Assembly (NCBI GenBank): GCA_910592005.1
Contig: CAJVPP010002469.1
Location: 1 to 14,766, forward strand
Origin: Funneliformis mosseae
Taxonomy: Eukaryota; Glomeromycota; Glomeromycetes; Glomerales; Glomeraceae
Direction: 5' to 3'
DNA: 14,766 bases
Part shown: positions 7,705-14,766 of the stretch, piece after piece
Numbering within the stretch: the stretch's first letter is position 1
Layout: each line of letters begins with the position of its first letter
The notes under the pieces: generated by a model
Database searches by the model: none
The model's input: only the letters and a program-made list of their open reading frames with translations
What the model was told of the DNA's origin: nothing
Made by a program: the position numbers and the translations under genes

Positions 7705-7831
7705 GAATGCAATTCTTAAAAGTGTTTTATCACAATATTTTGTTTAAGTGTAATACAACTGAACGTGCAAGCATTACAACAAGGCTATAAAACTTACCGT
7801 TCAAATACAATCCTTAAAAATGCTTTGTTAC
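7705..7831. repeat. Imperfect 29-bp direct repeat, 98 bp apart, differing only by transitions
   Basis: 7705-7733 and 7803-7831 match at 22 of 29 positions, and all seven differences are transitions (A/G or C/T). Translated in matching frames, the copies give SNAILKSVLS and SNTILKNALL, so they may be a small tandem duplication of a former coding segment just upstream of the HET-domain gene. A splice-acceptor-like TTTTACAG lies before the first copy (7683-7690). Confidence 0.5.
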
Positions 7832-7899
7832 TTTCCTTCATAATACTAAAACCAAAACCACCATCAAAGCCTTCCAAAAACAATTCGGCCGGTACAAGA

Positions 7900-8043
7900 A
7901 TGGATAATAACATTCAAAATCAAGTTGTAGAACGTATGCCGTTTAGAGGTCCAAGACTATCACAGTGGGATCAGAAGCCTGAAAATTGGATCGATGTAAT
8001 AGTAATGAAATATCATTTGCAAAAGATTATCCAAAAACTTTAA
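7900..8043 (+). CDS. N-terminal segment of the HET-domain gene
   Basis: The first in-frame ATG (7900) begins MDNNIQNQVVERMPFRGPRL, and the frame ends at TAA 8041-8043. Coding-like sequence continues upstream to 7720 in the same frame (including a Pro/Lys/Ser-rich KPKPPSKPSKNN segment) but contains no ATG, so a 5' exon may be missing from this model. The switch to the HET frame needs one lost base or two gained bases somewhere in 7983-8043. If this segment is not part of the protein, the first ATG in the HET frame is at 8145, only about 28 residues before the first HET block, which is close to the usual start in many HET proteins. Confidence 0.4.
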   Translation: MDNNIQNQVVERMPFRGPRLSQWDQKPENWIDVIVMKYHLQKIIQKL

Positions 8044-8894
8044 ATTGCCATCATGTTGGAAGTCCAGTAGTGCAACTAGTACTAACAGATATTGAAGTTT
8101 TCTGTAAGAACGTGTTTTCAGATGGTAGCGTAGACAGACGGGTTATGGAAATAACGTATGTGGAAAAGAATTTTGGGCAAATCAAAATGAAATTAGGTGC
8201 CACAAAATACACGAAAAATAGCGATAAATATATGGCCATTTCTCATGTCTGGGGTGATACTGATGGTATCAATTCTGGAAAGTTTTCTGGTCGCAATGTT
8301 AGTTCAAAGGTTAAAGCAAAAGCATTATCACAAATATTGCAGTACTCCAGATTACCAATCTGGATAGACCTTATATCTATTGATACGGATAATCATATTA
8401 AAGCTAAGCAAGTGGCTACCATGGATTTAGTGTATGCAAGGGCTGAAGTGGTATTAGTATTGTTGGATCCGGAAGACTCAATACGAGTGATAAAAGCAAT
8501 GGAGGTATGTAAGAGATGGTATAAAGCGGCTCATGGAGAAGATTCACGAGAAGAAATTTGGGAAATGCTTAAAAGTACGGAAGAATTAATCAAAGAACTA
8601 GAAACCTCATCTAATGGTTGGTTAAATAGAATATGGACTATGCAAGAAGGGGCATTGGCCAAGAATGTAGTCTTTTATACATACACAGAGTATGGCGATT
8701 GTGTACAAGTAGATACATTTTGGCTAAACAGGGAGCGTATACTGGTTTCAGAAAATATGTTAGGAGTAACGATTCTTCAAAAGCAAATGTCTAAATCTCA
8801 GGAGCAACGAATGATGTTGAAAGATTTTCAAAAGTTTATGGATTTGGAAAATGTGGTCTGTGGTCTTCAGTGCTTATTAGGAGATGATTTTTGA
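7983..8894 (+). CDS. HET domain segment
   Basis: Counting from codon 7986, the three diagnostic HET blocks are KYMAISHVWGD (residues 81-91, family Y-A-x-S-x-x-WG), PIWIDLISID followed by QVATMDLVYARA (114-143, family lWID-x-x-CIdQ...QV-x-x-M-x-x-IY-x-x-A), and WLNRIWTMQE (202-211, family W-x-x-R-x-W-x-x-QE). The second block has Ser where many members have Cys and Thr-Asp where they have Gln-x. The first ATG in this frame is at 8145 (MEITYVEKNF); the stop-free stretch starts at 7983. The stop TGA at 8892-8894 is made by the T5 run, and coding continues in the next frame. The family assignment is firm. Confidence 0.85.
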   Translation, partial: KLDRCNSNEISFAKDYPKTLNCHHVGSPVVQLVLTDIEVFCKNVFSDGSVDRRVMEITYVEKNFGQIKMKLGATKYTKNSDKYMAISHVWGDTDGINSGKFSGRNVSSKVKAKALSQILQYSRLPIWIDLISIDTDNHIKAKQVATMDLVYARAEVVLVLLDPEDSIRVIKAMEVCKRWYKAAHGEDSREEIWEMLKSTEELIKELETSSNGWLNRIWTMQEGALAKNVVFYTYTEYGDCVQVDTFWLNRERILVSENMLGVTILQKQMSKSQEQRMMLKDFQKFMDLENVVCGLQCLLGDDF

Positions 8895-9519
8895 AGACGA
8901 ATATTATGAATTTCATGGACATATCACCAACAGACGTTTAGAAGTATTAAAGTATTTGAGTTATCTTCCTAAGAGAAAAGCAAAAGAAGAACGTGATCAA
9001 TTTTATGCTATGATCGGTTTGTTTAAATGGGCTGGTATTATTGATAGTTACAATGTATCATACGATGTCAAAATGGACGAAATAAAAATAGAGTTTATTG
9101 AGTTGTTGGGAGGACCTATAATACCAGGAATATGGGATGGCAAATCTGAGAGCGGATGTTGGCTATCGTCAATAAATGATGGCATGGAAGCATTCAGGCA
9201 TTCTAAATTTGGTATTAAGCCAGCAGGACAAATACAAAATATACCAACTCTTACTAGATCATTTAATATGAGAGAAATGGTTATTGAAGGACTGGTATGG
9301 AATAAACAAATAACAATAGATCCGCAAGGTCATCTTTGTATGGGGGAGTGCATTGGTGGAGATGACCGCCATGCATCAATACATGGTTTGAGTAGGATGA
9401 TGTTTATGATGACGAAAGCCATCGGAAGTACAAAACTAGCAAATAATTGTGAATATAAGCATAAAATGATTGGATTTAAATGCTCGGATCCTAAACAATG
9501 TGATATCATCAAACTTTAG
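8881..9519 (+). CDS. Middle segment of the HET-domain protein
   Basis: The frame is open from 8881 and begins directly where the HET frame ends, so it is continuation rather than a separate gene, even though an ATG (8884) happens to sit at the junction. About 34-46 residues in is KEERDQFYAMIGL, matching the (A/P)-x-x-x-RD-x-(V/I)-YA-x-(L/I)-GL motif found after the domain in HET proteins. Later MREMVIEGLVWNKQITI resembles the family's (L)-x-V-x-G-x-x-x-D-x-I stretch. It includes a Cys/His-containing part (HLCMGECIGGDDRH) of unknown role. TAG at 9517-9519 ends it, and coding resumes one frame over. Confidence 0.75.
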   Translation, partial: EMIFEDEYYEFHGHITNRRLEVLKYLSYLPKRKAKEERDQFYAMIGLFKWAGIIDSYNVSYDVKMDEIKIEFIELLGGPIIPGIWDGKSESGCWLSSINDGMEAFRHSKFGIKPAGQIQNIPTLTRSFNMREMVIEGLVWNKQITIDPQGHLCMGECIGGDDRHASIHGLSRMMFMMTKAIGSTKLANNCEYKHKMIGFKCSDPKQCDIIKL

Positions 9520-9833
9520 ACAATATGCTACAAGTCGCCTGGGACCCAGTTGGTAGTTTGGGTGGAGATATTGCTTGGGTTACGCAACTTAACTATTTAA
9601 CTTTTGAAAATCACGCTTTCGGATTGAAAAAGGAAACATTTATTCAAATGCAAAGGTGGTGGAAACAAGGGTTTAAAGGTACGATCGTGAGCTTGTCTCT
9701 TGGTAAGAGCGTTCTTGGTCGTGAATGGCATGATAGTATTGTTTTCGTACAATCGGAAAACAAGTGTATATGTGCTGGAAATGGATTAATTCCTGGAAAT
9801 GCATTAGTAAAAACAATTATTAAATGCAATTGA
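9504..9833 (+). CDS. C-terminal segment of the HET-domain protein
   Basis: The frame is open from 9504. The ATG at 9525 lies just after the break and is probably internal. The peptide (AWDPVGSLGGDIAWVTQLNY, later GREWHDSIVFVQSENK) resembles the variable C-terminal parts of HET proteins that follow the conserved domain and ends IIKCN at TGA 9831-9833. I recognise no added domain such as ankyrin, WD40 or NACHT, so the protein is of the stand-alone HET type. Confidence 0.65.
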   Translation, partial: YHQTLDNMLQVAWDPVGSLGGDIAWVTQLNYLTFENHAFGLKKETFIQMQRWWKQGFKGTIVSLSLGKSVLGREWHDSIVFVQSENKCICAGNGLIPGNALVKTIIKCN

Positions 9834-9958
9834 TCATAGGACTGCCTAAAAACAACAGTTTGAACCTAATTAATTTATTTTTGTAATTTAATGACCGAGT
9901 CAAAGATCATTTTTATTGTCCCAAAATATATATTTGTAATCCCTTTATCATACGTTCT

Positions 9959-10004
9959 ATGTCGATCATGACATTTATATAGATGTCGATCAGTTGATCG
10001 ACAT
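9959..10004. repeat. Three-copy ATGTCGATCA element forming a 10-bp hairpin
   Basis: ATGTCGATCA occurs directly at 9959-9968 and 9983-9992 (24 bp apart) and inverted at 9995-10004. The second and third copies form a perfect 10-bp stem with a 2-nt loop. The first copy is followed by TGACAT, making its own imperfect palindrome. It lies about 125 bp past the stop of the HET-domain gene. It could be a 3'-UTR structure, a dimeric protein-binding site or a repeat-element end. Confidence 0.65.
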
Positions 10005-10326
10005 AATTATATGCTTTTTCGCACAAGTCGTTCGTTCACTTCTCAAAAACATTTTTGTAAGTTTTAAATTTAAACGGTTCGATAGTTTAAGAAGATCTCT
10101 CAGTGTTGTCTAATATGAAAAGTATATTGAACTGGCGTTTGTAATTTTGTCATTTTTTTTTGGTTTTAAAAAAAGCTTTTCTTCTATTATTTAAAAATAT
10201 AATACTAAAATAAAAAATTTCTAGTATAATTATTTCATATTTTATTATAATAGAATATAAAAAGTACAGAAAGTACAGAAATAGAATAAGATATAAGTAT
10301 ATTATAAACAATAGAAATAAAAAAAA
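10005..10326. other. AT-rich spacer
   Basis: No gene was seen. AAAGTACAG is repeated in tandem (10260-10279), and T/A tracts increase toward 10.2 kb. From about 10.1 kb the composition changes from that of the HET gene region to that of the transposon-rich right half. Confidence 0.45.
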
Positions 10327-10737
10327 TCTGCTTTATCTGCTTGTACAATAATTGATAATATTGATGAAGAGATAAAATATTATGAAGAAAAGAAAATTTA
10401 TGTAAATTATAGTAATTAATTAAAATGTGACAATTAAATAAATCAATAATTAAAGATGTGAAAAAATTTAAATAAATTAAAAGTTTGTTATAATCATTTT
10501 ATGTTTGATCAAAATTAATTACATTCAAAAGGTATTAAACAATTAAAAGATATTTCAGAAAGTTTAATACATCTTAGATATTATTTATATTGTAAAATTA
10601 ATTATTATTTTTTTAGTCATAGTAAATTTTACATAGATCAATCTTGAAAATTAGCAGGAAAATTTATACAAATTCTTTATATAAGTCAAAAAAAAAAAAT
10701 TGCAAAATATTAAAAGAAAATATGAATAATATTTAAT
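10327..10737 (+). pseudogene. Possible decayed open frame, unrecognised
   Basis: One plus-strand frame reads through this stretch with about seven TAA/TGA stops and no frame change. Its protein-like segments are NIDEEIKYYEEKKIYVNYSN near the start and LHSKGIKQLKDISESLIHLR in the middle, the latter within a run of about 40 open codons. At this base composition about 13 stops would be expected by chance, so the deficit is modest. All stops could have come from CAA or CGA by a C to T change. Family unknown. Confidence 0.22.
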
Positions 10738-10837
10738 TACTTTATTAAAACTAATAAATAAATAGATTAAATTAATTGCTTAAGGAAATAATATACAAAT
10801 TATAATTAAATAATTTAAATTCTATTATATTTAGGAT

Positions 10838-11690
10838 TAGATCAGTCTGATCCAGTCTGGTTTAAAAAGACTGATCTTTCATTTTTCTTAGGATTTGACC
10901 AGTCCATAAGTCAGTCCTAGGACTAGTTCATAAATTAATTCCAGGACCAGTCTTATATTATTTGATCCTACCAGCTTAGTATAGTTTAAATATTATTTTC
11001 TTTTCTGTTCAGACCGATTTATAAGACTAAATCCTTAATATTATAATATTAAAGGTTTAATTTTATAGAAGACTAAAATAAAATTATTATTATTATAAAT
11101 GAATACAAATATAAAAATTATATAACTAAATAAAAGTGTTTAAAACTGTATAATTATTACTCATAAATATAGAGTTGGATTAGTTCTAAGACCAGTCTCA
11201 GTTCTACTAGTTTAATCCAGTTTAAGATTTGTTTTCTTCTCAATCCAGATTGATTTATAAGAATAGTCTAAGGATCGCTATAGAATATATTAGAAATAAA
11301 TATTCATCTAATATATAAATTTTTAATGATATATAAAAAGTATAATAATAATTACATATAAATAATTACAGCATCTTCTTAATCTCGTTATTTTTTCATT
11401 TCTATTTAGAACATTATCATTATAGTAAAATGTTAGGACAGGTCTAAGGACTTATAGATCAGTCTATTCCATAAGAGAGATGAAAACTGAATCAGGTCGA
11501 ACTAACTATAATTTTGTAATATTTTATAAATAAAATAAGTATTTTATAATATTAATCCTTAATTTAATATATGCTATAAATAATAAAGAATCAGTCTAGT
11601 CTGGTCTGATCCTCAGAATAAGAATCAAAGATCATAAAGACTGGTCCTATTAACCAGTTTAAGACTAGTCTTATTAGGACTGATCCATCT
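10838..11690. repeat. Field of degenerate GACTGGTC/GGACCAGTC-type repeats
   Basis: Words such as CAGTCTGG, GACTGATC, GGACCAGTC, CAGTCCTAGGACTAG, AAGACTAGTCTT and GACTGGTCC recur in both orientations in four clumps (10838-11040, 11170-11280, 11430-11510, 11585-11690) separated by plain AT sequence. Two clumps share a longer, diverged unit ending CAGA(C/T)(C/T)GATTTATAAGA (10990-11035 and 11225-11270). The words look like versions of a GGACC(G/A)GTCC palindrome with C/T and G/A changes. The block probably represents several old copies of a palindromic satellite or miniature element. Confidence 0.6.
10839..10877. repeat. Perfect 10-bp inverted repeat
   Basis: AGATCAGTCT (10839-10848) and AGACTGATCT (10868-10877) are exact reverse complements with a 19-nt loop containing CCAGTCTGG. 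It is the best-preserved hairpin of the surrounding repeat field. Confidence 0.7.
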
Positions 11691-11871
11691 CTAAATTATA
11701 TTAGCTTTACAAATTTTAATTCTATTAATAAGTAAATAGATACTATTATATTATTTTAAACATTGTCTCAAATAATTTTATTTTAAATATAATTAATTAT
11801 ATTGGATCATAATTGTATTCATTTATTTGTGCTTACTTTTAAAAAAATGTTTCTGCAATACATGTTTTATT

Positions 11872-11995
11872 TTGTAAATATATAAAATTACCATTATTAT
11901 TTTCAATTTTTATAAATATAAAATCTATCGCTATCAGTTTTTTATAAATATAAAATCTATCGCCATCAGTTTTTTAAATACATAAAACTAATTTT
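11872..11995. repeat. 32-bp tandem repeat
   Basis: TATAAATATAAAATCTATCG followed by C(T/C)ATCAG occurs at 11911-11937 and 11943-11969, an exact 32-bp offset with one substitution. More diverged copies flank them on the left (11872-11906, TTTTGTAAATATATAAAATT) and on the right (11971-11995, TTTTAAATACATAAAACTA). About four units in all. Confidence 0.75.
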
Positions 11996-12114
11996 AATAA
12001 GTGAAGTATATTATCTAATATAACTCTCAATTAGAACTTGAAAATACTTATGATAACTTCTTAAATAATAAAAAACATATTTTTAAATAAAATAAGAATA
12101 TTTACTTTATTTGA

Positions 12115-12375
12115 AATAAACTTAGACGATTTGCAAATAGGAAGCATATTCATTGCAATCTGTGTCAAGCTCATTATGGAAACTAACTTTAACCATTAAT
12201 TTCAATTCCTCAACATGTTAAATATTATATTCTCATGATGGAAAAAAATCAAAGCATTAAATGGTCTTTTACTTTATTGAATAATTTATTAAGTATGATT
12301 GACAATGAGAATTTTCAAAAATTAATTTCAATTTTGGATAGATCCATATGCAAAGAAACTTTCCTTTTCAAATAA
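12115..12375 (+). pseudogene. Decayed coding fragment, unrecognised
   Basis: A single frame carries NRKHIHCNLCQAHYGN, then two nearby stops (TAA 12184-12186 and 12190-12192), then 60 open codons through YYILMMEKNQSIKWSF and FQKLISILDRSICKETF to TAA at 12373-12375. The CxxC...H spacing in CNLCQAHYG recalls a small zinc-binding motif, but this is not enough to name a family. Chance predicts about seven stops here and only two are seen. Probably a fragment of a mobile element. Confidence 0.3.
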
Positions 12376-12540
12376 TCTAATTATTAATAATCTATAATAG
12401 TTTTTTTTGTAATTATTATAATTTTTACTAAAGCTTAAGAAGAAATATTACACCATTTTGATATCAATACTAGAACATTAAAAAAAATTGAGTATATTTA
12501 ATTTTAAAAAACTATTATAGTTTAATAATTTATTTATAAT
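12376..12540. other. AT-rich spacer between fossils
   Basis: T/A tracts only. ACTATTATAG-like words occur in inverted orientation (CTATAATAG at 12391-12399 and ACTATTATAG at 12509-12518), which could be a weak inverted repeat of about 9 bp. No coding signal. Confidence 0.3.
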
Positions 12541-14217
12541 TTTTACAATTCAAACCTTAGACACTATCTTTCTGATACATGAGTAGTATTATTGATCATA
12601 TTAGTAGCTTAATATCTTCATGTGTGATCAAATTTACAGGATCAGACTATGCATTCAGAAGCTGTTTCAATATAATAATATCATCATTACTCTATTTATT
12701 CAAGCAATGATATATAGACTTATCCAATCCAAATATAAATAGACAATATTGTTCCCATATTCTTTAAGTAATAACCTCTTTTTTGATCTTGTGTTTGAAT
12801 TTAGCAAACTATCAATATTGAGTAATCGCAATTCTGGTATTAAAGCATCCAGCTGAAGGTATAAAGATAAGTATAGGTTGCCTTTTTTCCTGTAATCCTA
12901 TCTTTGAAAATAAACTCTTTTGAGAGTTTATATATGACCGAAGTAGATCAATCATTATTGTAAAACTGATTCTAATTTTTGATTTGAATTAGAAAATAAG
13001 ACATTGAATCAAGTAATATAAGATTAGAACTATCCCAATTTAACAATACTAAAAGTATCAACTTTATTTCTACTTAGTTATGCTTATAAATCACAGCTGC
13101 AAAATAAATGAATAAACTCTTCAATTCTATCTGGATTGGGATATAAGTAAGCAGAATAAAGTGCGTAAATGCGAATAAACTATTAGCAAACTTTTGAGAG
13201 AGGTTTAGAATATTAATATTATAATTCTCCTAACTAAAAAGAGATATCAAGAAATCCTCTATTCTAATCAGCTGTAAAACAAACTTCCTTGTTTATTCTA
13301 AGTTTTAAGTGCAATAATGTTAATGATGATAATGATTCTCTACTCACAGTAGCTTGATCCTAAGTAATCACCAAAAGTAGATGGGTGACCAACTCTTCGA
13401 ATAGCCAGGTTTTACATATCCAGTGTATAATATATCTAGTAAAAAGCTGAGTAATTTTCTGAATACATTTTTATATCACATAAGCGATGCAGCAGCCTCA
13501 GCGAGTATCAGTTTAAATGAATAGAATGTATATATTCTATGTTAATCCTCTGAAATATGAATGCATATTCCCATAAATTCAGTAAGTAATGCGTAACTCA
13601 GCTATGATATCAAATGAAAAACAGGATGATAAAATAGCAAGAGCAAAAGAGGAAGTTAATTTTCTAAGTCAGTCATATATAATTATACCTTCACCTAAGA
13701 GTTTTTGTTCTGCCACTATCAAAAGTTCTTTGATATTAGCATCATTATTCAAAGCTGCATCCCATAAAGGTTGTCTTAAAGCAAACAATTCTTGTAAGTT
13801 TAATAGTCAATTCAAATTTGAGTTTGTTTTAGTAAATAAATCAAATATAGCCATAAAATAAAATAGTAAGAAAAGTTCATTCTGATGTAAATATAATTGA
13901 ACTGAAATATTCAAAGATGTAGAAGGTTTAAAGTTAGTTAGATTCAAACTAGTATCAGTGAATACGATAAAAATTTCTGAAGAAAAACAACGTAAGACTC
14001 AACAAATGTGAATAAAAAGACTTTCTCTTGAAGATGATGTCTTTAGCAAAGATCGTAATTTATTAAATGTGAATATAAATTTTGCTTTTGTTTTAGCAGT
14101 CTTCAATAAGCAGGTTTCAAAATTTCTCCAAATTTCTTCAAGTTCACTTGCATAAAACTGTTCTACATCATCTTGATTTTCTGCCTGATTCAATTCATTT
14201 ATACTTACCTTTTAGGA
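12541..14217 (-). pseudogene. Long decayed open frame in one frame, about 560 codons, unrecognised
   Basis: From 14211 downward one minus-strand frame stays protein-like for about 1.67 kb without a frame change. The best part (14211-13672) has open runs of 70, 63 and 45 codons separated by single TGA codons at 14001 and 13809, and includes LEEIWRNFETCLLKTAKTKA, NISVQLYLHQNELFLL and LRQPLWDAALNNDANIKELL. Further down, stops become frequent (about 32 in total), but segments such as CKTWLFEELVTHLLL, NPDRIEEFIHLFCSC and ALIPELRLLNIDSLLNSNTR (12840-12780) stay in the same frame. Random sequence this AT-rich would give close to 50 stops, so only the upstream third is statistically striking. Dispersed size and context suggest a retroelement or transposon protein, but I saw no reverse transcriptase or DDE motif. 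Confidence 0.45.
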
Positions 14218-14270
14218 TTCTACTAAATAGATAGTTTTAGTTATAATATTCAATTTAAATATTTTATTAG

Positions 14271-14700
14271 AGTGCTGTAGATTATTCTAATATTAAATGG
14301 TCTTTTTGTCAAGAAATCTATGCAGCTATAAAAAATGCTACTGTGTTAACTATTTTATTTTCCTTTTGTAAAAAAGTAATTATGAAAAAGATCTGTTAAT
14401 AGTAAAACTCCTGAGCTAAAATGCTCACAAAAGTATAAGTATATAAAATAGTAGTTCATATAAGCTAATAAAGAAGTCTAGATTTTTCAGTTCTAGATTC
14501 TTAGAAAAGAACAGTATATGATGCATAATAAATATGATGTTAAGCATTTTTCTATTTATCTGTACAGTTGTCAATATGTTTTCAAAAATCTGTGAGATAT
14601 CGTAATTATCTTTATATAGTATTTGCTGATACCATATGAAGTCAATCCTACTGCATTACAAAGATTGACAAATGATCAATATTATTAATATTATTAGCAT
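14271..14700 (+). pseudogene. Possible decayed frame divergent from the long fossil
   Basis: A plus-strand frame begins after TAG at 14268-14270, is open for 42 codons (NIKWSFCQEIYAAIKNATVL, later FCKKVIMKKIC) to TAA at 14397, and continues in the same frame with many stops. A second protein-like run lies at about 14548-14630 (QLSICFQKSVRYRNYLYIVF). It is divergent from the minus-strand fossil with about 55 bp between them. The word ATTAAATGGTCTTTT (IKWSF) is shared with the plus-strand fragment at 12256-12270. Family unknown; coding origin is likely but not proven. Confidence 0.25.
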
Positions 14701-14766
14701 TTTTAACTTAGTTAACATTTTTATTTTATTTATTTTATTCTTATATTTTATTATTATTATTTATTA
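14701..14766. other. AT-only window end
   Basis: Nearly pure T/A sequence with TTATTTTATTT-like repeats to the window edge. No feature. Confidence 0.5.

Larger units (their letters stand above)
7900..9833 (+). pseudogene. HET-domain (heterokaryon incompatibility) protein gene, reading frame broken at three points
   Basis: Four consecutive plus-strand frames carry, in order, one HET-type protein of about 640 codons: 7900-8043, 7983-8894, 8881-9519 and 9504-9833. HET proteins (Pfam HET family) act in the cytoplasm and cause growth arrest or cell death after fusion with a genetically different partner; remote similarity to TIR domains has been reported. All three HET blocks are present, followed by the region typical of these proteins after the domain. 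The frame breaks lie within 7983-8043, at a T5 run (8888-8892, one extra base) and near a T3 run (9515-9517, most simply one missing base). I saw no GT-AG introns that would explain them. They are either inactivating mutations or sequencing/assembly errors in short homopolymers; otherwise the coding sequence is well preserved, which argues for recent loss or error. Start uncertain. Confidence 0.82.

Noticed and set aside
7600..7720. 5' exon MGKELQYVLGNYL spliced by GTAAAT...TTTTACAG into the region before the HET gene
   Set aside because: The splice gives an early stop in every phase that I could follow, so it does not connect to the HET frame.
8051..9829. Minus-strand open frames of 60-62 codons within the HET gene
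   Set aside because: Antisense shadows of conserved HET coding sequence.
13377..13427. Resemblance to the 3' end of 5S rRNA (GATGGGTGACCA, then GAATAGCCAGGT)
   Set aside because: The match covers only about 45 bases, lacks the 5' half and the internal control region of a 5S gene, and lies inside the minus-strand fossil frame (CKTWLFEELVTHLLL), which explains the sequence better.
13589..13861. 90-codon plus-strand open frame
   Set aside because: It is the antisense shadow of the minus-strand fossil, whose translation here (LRQPLWDAALNNDANIKELL) is far more protein-like.

Overview
The window is very AT-rich (roughly 75-80% A+T outside the genes). It has long A and T tracts, microsatellites, decayed transposon remnants, and two stretches of clearly coding sequence of higher GC. 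This composition, a short quinoprotein-like beta-propeller protein, a HET-domain (heterokaryon incompatibility) protein and a Tc1/IS630-like transposase relic all point to a filamentous fungus. The best guess is an arbuscular mycorrhizal fungus of the Glomeromycotina (Rhizophagus-like). That assignment is inferred from style and remembered family resemblance, not from a search.

Layout. 1-600: a 65-bp tandem repeat block that abuts the broken end of a minus-strand DDE transposase fossil (598-1415). 1416-2939: AT-rich sequence with one possible decayed frame. 2940-3617 (minus): an intact PQQ-like beta-propeller gene with a TATA-like box and an in-frame hexanucleotide microsatellite. 4066-4435 (minus): a candidate small gene with a plausible 73-nt GT-AG intron. 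4436-7690: mostly non-genic, with a CCGAAA-rich cluster, a GC-richer island near 6.9-7.2 kb and several short, unproven open frames. 7900-9833 (plus): a HET-domain gene broken into four consecutive reading frames. 9959-10004: a three-copy ATGTCGATCA hairpin element downstream of it. 10.3-14.77 kb: a transposon graveyard with low-confidence single-frame fossils on both strands, a degenerate GACTGGTC-type repeat field and a 32-bp tandem repeat.

The two best genes do not form a pathway. The propeller protein has no visible localisation signal and may be a scaffold. The HET protein belongs to a family that triggers programmed death after non-self hyphal fusion. Its three frame breaks decide whether it is live: two lie at short T runs, where sequencing or assembly error is a real alternative to pseudogenisation. 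No tRNA, rRNA, CRISPR array or bacterial-type operon was found.
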